DNA from: Acidobacteriota bacterium
GTDB taxonomy: Bacteria > Acidobacteriota > Holophagae > Acanthopleuribacterales > Acanthopleuribacteraceae
DNA: 64,000 nt
NCBI GenBank assembly: GCA_020637335.1
Contig: JACJWC010000001.1
Span: 124,001-188,000, forward strand
Direction of reading: 5' to 3'
The translations under genes were made by a program, and so were the position numbers. Below the pieces are notes generated by a model, which saw only the letters and a program-made list of their open reading frames with translations, searched no databases and had not been told where the DNA came from. Of the stretch, positions 60,196 to 64,000 are shown in pieces. Position 1 is the first letter of the stretch, and every line of letters begins with the position of its first letter.

Positions 60196-60924
60196 ATGAT
60201 GAATACAGTGCAGCTAAGAAAAGTGGGCCGCCTGGTTGGCTTGTGGCGCTACCCGGTAAAATCGATGGGTCCTGAAAACCTGCAACAGGCCGATGCTTCG
60301 TGGTTTGGTCTGAGTGGCGATCGGCGGTGGGCCTTTGTCCGCGACGAAGCCGTTTCCAGCGATTTTCCCTGGCTGACTTTGCGTGAACGCGCGAATATGA
60401 ACCACTACCGACCGTTTTTTGTCGATGCCGAGAACCCGGACAAATCAGCCACTCGGGTGCAAACGCCACAAGGGCATGAGTTGGATGTCACCGATCCCAA
60501 CCTTGCTGCCGAGTTGTATCCGAGAGGTGCGCGGGTCATCCGTCAGAACCGCGGCTGTTTTGATTGTTTCCCGCTTTCGCTGATCACGAGCCAAACGCTT
60601 CGTCAATTGTCGTTAGAAACGGGACTGGAACTGGATGTTCAACGATTCCGCCCCAATTTTCTGGTCGATGCACAAACGGATCAACCCTTTGTGGAAAATG
60701 CCTGGCTGGGCAAAATATTGCGGATTGGGTCCATGCGTTTTCGGATCGATAAACGCGACGGTCGCTGCGTGGTGATTACAATCGATCCCATTACCAACCA
60801 AAAGGAACCCAACATTCTGCGACAAGTAGCACAAAAACACGAAGGATGCCTGGGCGTTTACGGAAGTGTGGTGGAACCTGGCAAGCTGGAAATTCAAGAT
60901 CCGGTTTACTTGGAAATTGACTAA
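60196..60924 (+). CDS. MOSC domain-containing protein
   Basis: MOSC proteins carry sulfur or molybdenum-cofactor chemistry (MoCo sulfurase C-terminal domain, YcbX/mARC family). The 242-residue product has the MOSC N-terminal beta-barrel with VGLWRYPVKSMGPE and LSGDRRWAF, and the MOSC domain with the likely cysteine in RDGRCVVITIDP. mARC-type enzymes bind Moco through this Cys; the sequence suggests but does not prove it. GGAGG lies 5 bases before the ATG. It stands alone in orientation with no Mo gene near. Confidence 0.86.
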   Translation: MMNTVQLRKVGRLVGLWRYPVKSMGPENLQQADASWFGLSGDRRWAFVRDEAVSSDFPWLTLRERANMNHYRPFFVDAENPDKSATRVQTPQGHELDVTDPNLAAELYPRGARVIRQNRGCFDCFPLSLITSQTLRQLSLETGLELDVQRFRPNFLVDAQTDQPFVENAWLGKILRIGSMRFRIDKRDGRCVVITIDPITNQKEPNILRQVAQKHEGCLGVYGSVVEPGKLEIQDPVYLEID

Positions 60925-61154
60925 TAGAGGGCCTATTGGATTGCATGTTTCCGAATTATGGCCAGGGGTGAAATCTGGCAATGAGCAGGGACATCCTTTG
61001 CCGAATCACACAAATATTTGCTGAGAATTTACACAAAGTCGAAATTTTCATGTTTAGCTAACCCTTCGTCCCTTTTTTTCGGTGTTTGACGAAGAATTTA
61101 CGCGCTTGGCTTCCTTTTTCCGATATCTTGATAACAATCTCAGGAAACATCGAT

Positions 61155-61541
61155 ATGAGTTATTTGGCCTTTTTACATACGAACACCCTTGGAATCCTGT
61201 CCAACTGGATTTTTGTGTGGTTCTTCCTTCTTCTTTCCTGTGTCGGCTACTTAAAGACACGAAAAATGAGGGTGCTTAGCTTGTGGAAATTCATCCTGGT
61301 TTTTCAGTTATGTTGCTTCCTTTACGATTGGCTTGGTGATGCTTTTAGGCCACCCGCGGACATCTTTTTCGGTCAAATTGCGTTGGAATACACAATTGTT
61401 TCGGCCTTATGTTTTGGAACCTGTGCGCTTGTTTGGTGGTTGCTTGAAAAAAAGACATATAAACCAGATTGGCAGGGCAATTTAGTTGTTCTGCATGGAT
61501 GGTTCCTCATGTCACTCCTGGTCTATATTGTCGTACCCTAA
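61155..61541 (+). CDS. Small four-helix membrane protein, function unknown
   Basis: No family recognised. The 128 residues form about four hydrophobic segments (TLGILSNWIFVWFFLLL, WKFILVFQLCCFLY, IVSALCFGTCALVWWLL and LHGWFLMSLLVYIVV) with short charged loops. The frame is open from a TTG at 61086, which would add 23 residues, but the ATG at 61155 has AGGA about 9 bases upstream and a more natural start. The gene ends 13 bases before the GST-like gene. The 230-bp gap on its left holds nothing recognisable. Confidence 0.65.
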   Translation: MSYLAFLHTNTLGILSNWIFVWFFLLLSCVGYLKTRKMRVLSLWKFILVFQLCCFLYDWLGDAFRPPADIFFGQIALEYTIVSALCFGTCALVWWLLEKKTYKPDWQGNLVVLHGWFLMSLLVYIVVP

Positions 61542-61554
61542 CCCTGAGGTGACC

Positions 61555-62151
61555 ATGCAACTCTATTACACGCCGCGTTCCCATTTTTCACGCAAGGTCC
61601 GCATCCTTTTGGATGCCTGGCACATGCCGGTTGAACTGATTGATGTAGGCGATGTGTCCGACTCTGCTGCCTTTGGCTCAAATCCGTTAATGAAGGTACC
61701 GACATTAGTGGATGGTGAGACCTGGTTAATTGATAGCGATCATATCGCCCGCTACCTTGTGCGCACCTATCAACCCCAAGATGACTTCAGTGTTTTGGAC
61801 GAATCGGAGTCTACGCTTAATATTCGGGCAGTTTTGAATGGGATTATGGCCGCTGAAGTGGAATGGTTACTGGCGCGACGGACGGGCATTCCCACCGAAC
61901 AGTATCGCCGTTTTGATAAGATCCTACATTCCATGCGCCAAGGTATGGCCTGGCTAGAACAAAACGCAGCCCGATTCCTCACCCAACCCAGCTATTCCGG
62001 ATTCCACCTGGTCTGTTTATGGGACCATCTGGCTTGTTATCAGACTTTGGAACTTACCCCCTACTCCAACCTTGCTGAGCTGTGCAGGTTATTGAGCCAA
62101 AATGACTTTGTGAACAAGAGTGTTCCGCCAGCGATCCCCAAAGAAAGATAA
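61555..62151 (+). CDS. Glutathione S-transferase-like protein
   Basis: The 198 residues have an N-terminal thioredoxin-like domain (MQLYYTPRSHFSRKVRILLD, with Ser at the active-site start) and the cis-Pro motif KVPTLVDGE, then IDSDHIARYL as the glutathione-binding Ser region, and a helical C-terminal domain. The start at 61486 would place a 23-residue lead made from the end of the previous gene's region; the ATG at 61555 has GAGGTG just ahead. Substrate unknown. Confidence 0.85.
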   Translation: MQLYYTPRSHFSRKVRILLDAWHMPVELIDVGDVSDSAAFGSNPLMKVPTLVDGETWLIDSDHIARYLVRTYQPQDDFSVLDESESTLNIRAVLNGIMAAEVEWLLARRTGIPTEQYRRFDKILHSMRQGMAWLEQNAARFLTQPSYSGFHLVCLWDHLACYQTLELTPYSNLAELCRLLSQNDFVNKSVPPAIPKER

Positions 62152-62224
62152 AAATCCATGCTCCGTTTTTACCCCTTGTTCAAGAAAGGCTGACGGGCGA
62201 ACCGGTTACTTATTGTTGCTGGGT

Positions 62225-62596
62225 TTAAACGTGTTGGTCGATGAGGATCGTGTTGCCGTCGGGATCTTGCAGCATACAGCTGCCCGGCCCAGCTCCTTCA
62301 GGGTCGCATTCGGGTTCAACTTTTAAACCTTGGGCTTTGAAATGGGATTGGAGTTTCCGCACATCGGCGAAATCCGGCAAGGTATTGCAGTCCTGGTCCC
62401 AGCCCGGGTTAAAGGTCATAATATTTTTTTCGAACATGCCCTGAAACAGGCCGATGACATGTGTGCCATTGCGCAGGATCAGGTAATTGTGGGCTTCGTC
62501 ACCGTGGAAGACTGAGAATCCGAGCTTTTCATAAAAGGCCCGTGAAGCCTTGATATCCTTGACGGCTAAGCTGACAGAAAATGCACCGAGTTCCAT
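62225..62596 (-). CDS. VOC (glyoxalase/dioxygenase fold) protein
   Basis: A 123-residue single-domain VOC protein with SLAVKDIKASRAFYEKLGF at the N-terminus and LQDPDGNTILIDQH at the C-terminus. Metal ligands may be E, H or Q at the usual places. Substrate unknown. It is convergent with the GST-like gene, so a shared detoxification role is conceivable but not shown. Confidence 0.85.
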   Translation of the reverse strand: MELGAFSVSLAVKDIKASRAFYEKLGFSVFHGDEAHNYLILRNGTHVIGLFQGMFEKNIMTFNPGWDQDCNTLPDFADVRKLQSHFKAQGLKVEPECDPEGAGPGSCMLQDPDGNTILIDQHV

Positions 62597-62690
62597 GAGA
62601 TGCTCCTTTAACTAAATGGGGTTTCCTTCAATCTAAGGCAACTGGGCCTAAAAGCCAATGAACAAGGCCTTCATGCAGCGCTCCGCTGCC

Positions 62691-63368
62691 TCACAGAAAA
62701 TGGGTTTTTTGGGCCTGGATTCGGTAGGTTAGGCCAAGCAAAACCACAGCAGCCAATCCCTCAGCCATCGCCAAAAGCCAGGCGAAAGGGGGAATGATCA
62801 GGGTTTCGTTTTTGGCAGTTCCTGCCATTGGGCTGGCATTAAACAGGTAATAGAGGAATAAATTGAATCCGATGTTGGTCAGGACGATACCGAAAATGGT
62901 CCAGCCTTCCGATTCGCTCACCAGGGCCAAAGCCAGGATGAGACAGTAACCCAATAAAATTTCACCTAAAAGCAGGACCACAAAAGGAATCAGTCCCAGC
63001 GGTAAGCCGGGTTTGGTGGCAACCACAAAAACAGTTCCGCTTAGCAAACAAAACCAAGGCACCAGGAAAATGAGCATATTCGCCACAATTTTCCCGCTGG
63101 TGTATTCCTGAATGGTGATCGGCAACGAAAGGATAAAGGGCAGGGTCTTTTCCTTGCGCTCGTTGATCACCGTTGACATGGCCAGGTGGATTCCGAGTGC
63201 AATCAGGACGGTAAACAGGAGGATGCTGCCCAGATAAAACAAAGCATCGGACTGAGCGAAAAATAACAAGCTAAGCGAGATCAGTCCGGCCAATAGGTAG
63301 GTCAGGATTATGCCGCGGTGAAAATACCAGTCCTTGACCACCAATTTTCGAATCATAAAACGATTCAT
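62691..63368 (-). CDS. ABC-2 type permease
   Basis: A 225-residue membrane protein with about six hydrophobic segments; YHRG-like FHRGIILTYLLAGLI and the TVINERKEKTLPFILSLPI motif are typical of ABC-2 exporters with the coupling helix after it. It overlaps the ATPase gene by 4 bases and is probably its partner. A short GC-rich hairpin (62675-62689) follows the stop but lacks a T tract. Confidence 0.85.
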   Translation of the reverse strand: MNRFMIRKLVVKDWYFHRGIILTYLLAGLISLSLLFFAQSDALFYLGSILLFTVLIALGIHLAMSTVINERKEKTLPFILSLPITIQEYTSGKIVANMLIFLVPWFCLLSGTVFVVATKPGLPLGLIPFVVLLLGEILLGYCLILALALVSESEGWTIFGIVLTNIGFNLFLYYLFNASPMAGTAKNETLIIPPFAWLLAMAEGLAAVVLLGLTYRIQAQKTHFL

Positions 63369-64000
63369 ACCAACACTCCTTGGCGGAAACGGGTGACTTC
63401 CGCGCGAAAAATTTCTTCCAGACTCAGGGTTTCGACCTGGGTAACCGAAACACGATCGCGGAGAAGGCTGAGTAATTCTTCCGAAAAGGGATTGAAAATC
63501 AGAGTGCGCAAGCGCCCGCTTCCACTGGCAGAAACCAGATTGGGAAAATCAATTTGATGCGGTTCGGATGGGAACGTCACATGGACCCGCCGCCAGCGTT
63601 CCAAATAAGTATCCTTTTCTTCATCTGCTAAAAGGTGGCCTGAGTCTATAAACCCAATGCGATCGGCCACTTGCTCCACGTCCTGGGTGTTTTGGGATGA
63701 AAATAGAATGGTTCGGTCCTCTTGTAGAAGCACTTCCATCATTTCCGAAACGACTTCGTGACGGGCGATGGGATCCAGTCCGGTGGTGGGCTCATCAAAA
63801 ATTAAAAGCTTGGGTCTGCGGGCCAAGACCAGCAAAATACTGGCTTTAACCCTTTGGCCATGCGAAAAACCCTTCAGATTTTGTTCAGCCTTGATATCGA
63901 AGCGTTTCATCAGATCCTGGGCGCGCTGCGCATCCCAACCGGAATAAATTGAGGAGATGAAATCCATGTGCCATTGCAAGGTGGCGTTCCCGTAGAGGCG
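63365..64000 (-). CDS. ABC transporter ATP-binding protein, N-terminus beyond the window
   Basis: 212 codons are visible and the frame continues past 64000, so Walker A is outside. The Q-loop region, the signature FSHGQ (usually LSGGQ), Walker B LLIFDEP, the D-loop GLDP and an H-loop position read as Q (FSSQNTQDVEQ) are present. The C-terminal 80 residues are an extra domain. It pairs with the ABC-2 permease as an export system of unknown substrate. Confidence 0.87.
   Translation of the reverse strand, partial: RLYGNATLQWHMDFISSIYSGWDAQRAQDLMKRFDIKAEQNLKGFSHGQRVKASILLVLARRPKLLIFDEPTTGLDPIARHEVVSEMMEVLLQEDRTILFSSQNTQDVEQVADRIGFIDSGHLLADEEKDTYLERWRRVHVTFPSEPHQIDFPNLVSASGSGRLRTLIFNPFSEELLSLLRDRVSVTQVETLSLEEIFRAEVTRFRQGVLV

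Noticed and set aside
59955..60275. 106-codon frame across the propeller gene end and the MOSC start
   Set aside because: It overlaps two real genes and a terminator hairpin and has no ribosome binding site.
62675..62689. GCAGCG/CGCTGC hairpin after the ABC permease
   Set aside because: No T tract follows on the minus strand, so it is not counted as a terminator.
1..64000. Mobile elements, CRISPR arrays, prophage, toxin-antitoxin or restriction genes
   Set aside because: No transposase, integrase, direct-repeat array, inverted-repeat-bounded segment or recognisable defence gene was seen.

Overview
The window is the replication-origin region of a Gram-negative bacterial chromosome. It holds gyrA, gyrB, recF, dnaN, an oriC-like spacer and dnaA reading left, and rpmH, rnpA, yidC and khpB/jag reading right. 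YidC has a large periplasmic domain, GyrB has the long Gram-negative-type insertion, and a TolC-like outer-membrane efflux protein and a lipoprotein adaptor are present, all of which point to a double membrane. Base composition is about 50% GC. Paired DUF3857/transglutaminase genes, propeller-repeat exoproteins and HEAT-repeat proteins beside motAB would suit Acidobacteriota (Holophagae-like) or a similar deep-branching phylum. That placement is an impression, not a demonstration.

Left arm (1-12.1 kb): mnmG (cut by the window edge), mnmE, a perfect parS-like palindrome, a small transaldolase, gyrA, gyrB, recF, dnaN, a 311-bp spacer with seven TGTGGAAAA-type DnaA boxes and an AT-rich end, then dnaA. 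Right arm (12.4-16.1 kb): rpmH, rnpA, yidC, jag and, 13 bp further on, a chorismatase-family gene. yidD is missing between rnpA and yidC. mnmE-mnmG, which in many bacteria follow jag, lie beyond gyrA on the other arm.

16-28 kb: a membrane-anchored coiled-coil protein and tadA; a PAS-rich histidine-kinase-like protein that seems to lack the phospho-accepting His; a GT39-like membrane protein; a flavin-dependent halogenase-like enzyme; and an operon of a HEAT-repeat protein with a degenerate receiver domain plus motA and motB. 27.7-38.9 kb: scattered surface-polysaccharide genes (pseB, pyruvyl transferase, two GT4 glycosyltransferases, asnB-type amidotransferase) mixed with an Hsp15-like RNA-binding protein, a DUF1460 amidase-like protein, a LysR/AhpD-like pair divergent from a PLP decarboxylase, and a zinc-ribbon protein.

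38.9-49.7 kb: two tandem DUF3857/transglutaminase-like proteins, a heavy-metal efflux RND operon (small His-rich exported protein, adaptor, outer-membrane protein, pump), and a tRNA-Lys/tRNA-Glu unit with its own promoter and terminator. 49.7-54.8 kb: a leftward run of queA, cyclophilin, TPR protein, zinc-ribbon membrane protein and patatin. 55-60 kb: two large exported proteins built of internal repeats, each with a clear terminator. 60-64 kb: MOSC protein, small membrane protein, GST-like protein, VOC protein and an ABC exporter cut by the right edge.

No insertion sequence, prophage, CRISPR array or rRNA was seen. No compact defence or toxin system was recognised. The least ordinary items are the HEAT/pseudo-receiver protein in the mot operon, the kinase without a phospho-accepting His, the chorismatase plus halogenase beside the origin, and the repeat-built exoproteins.
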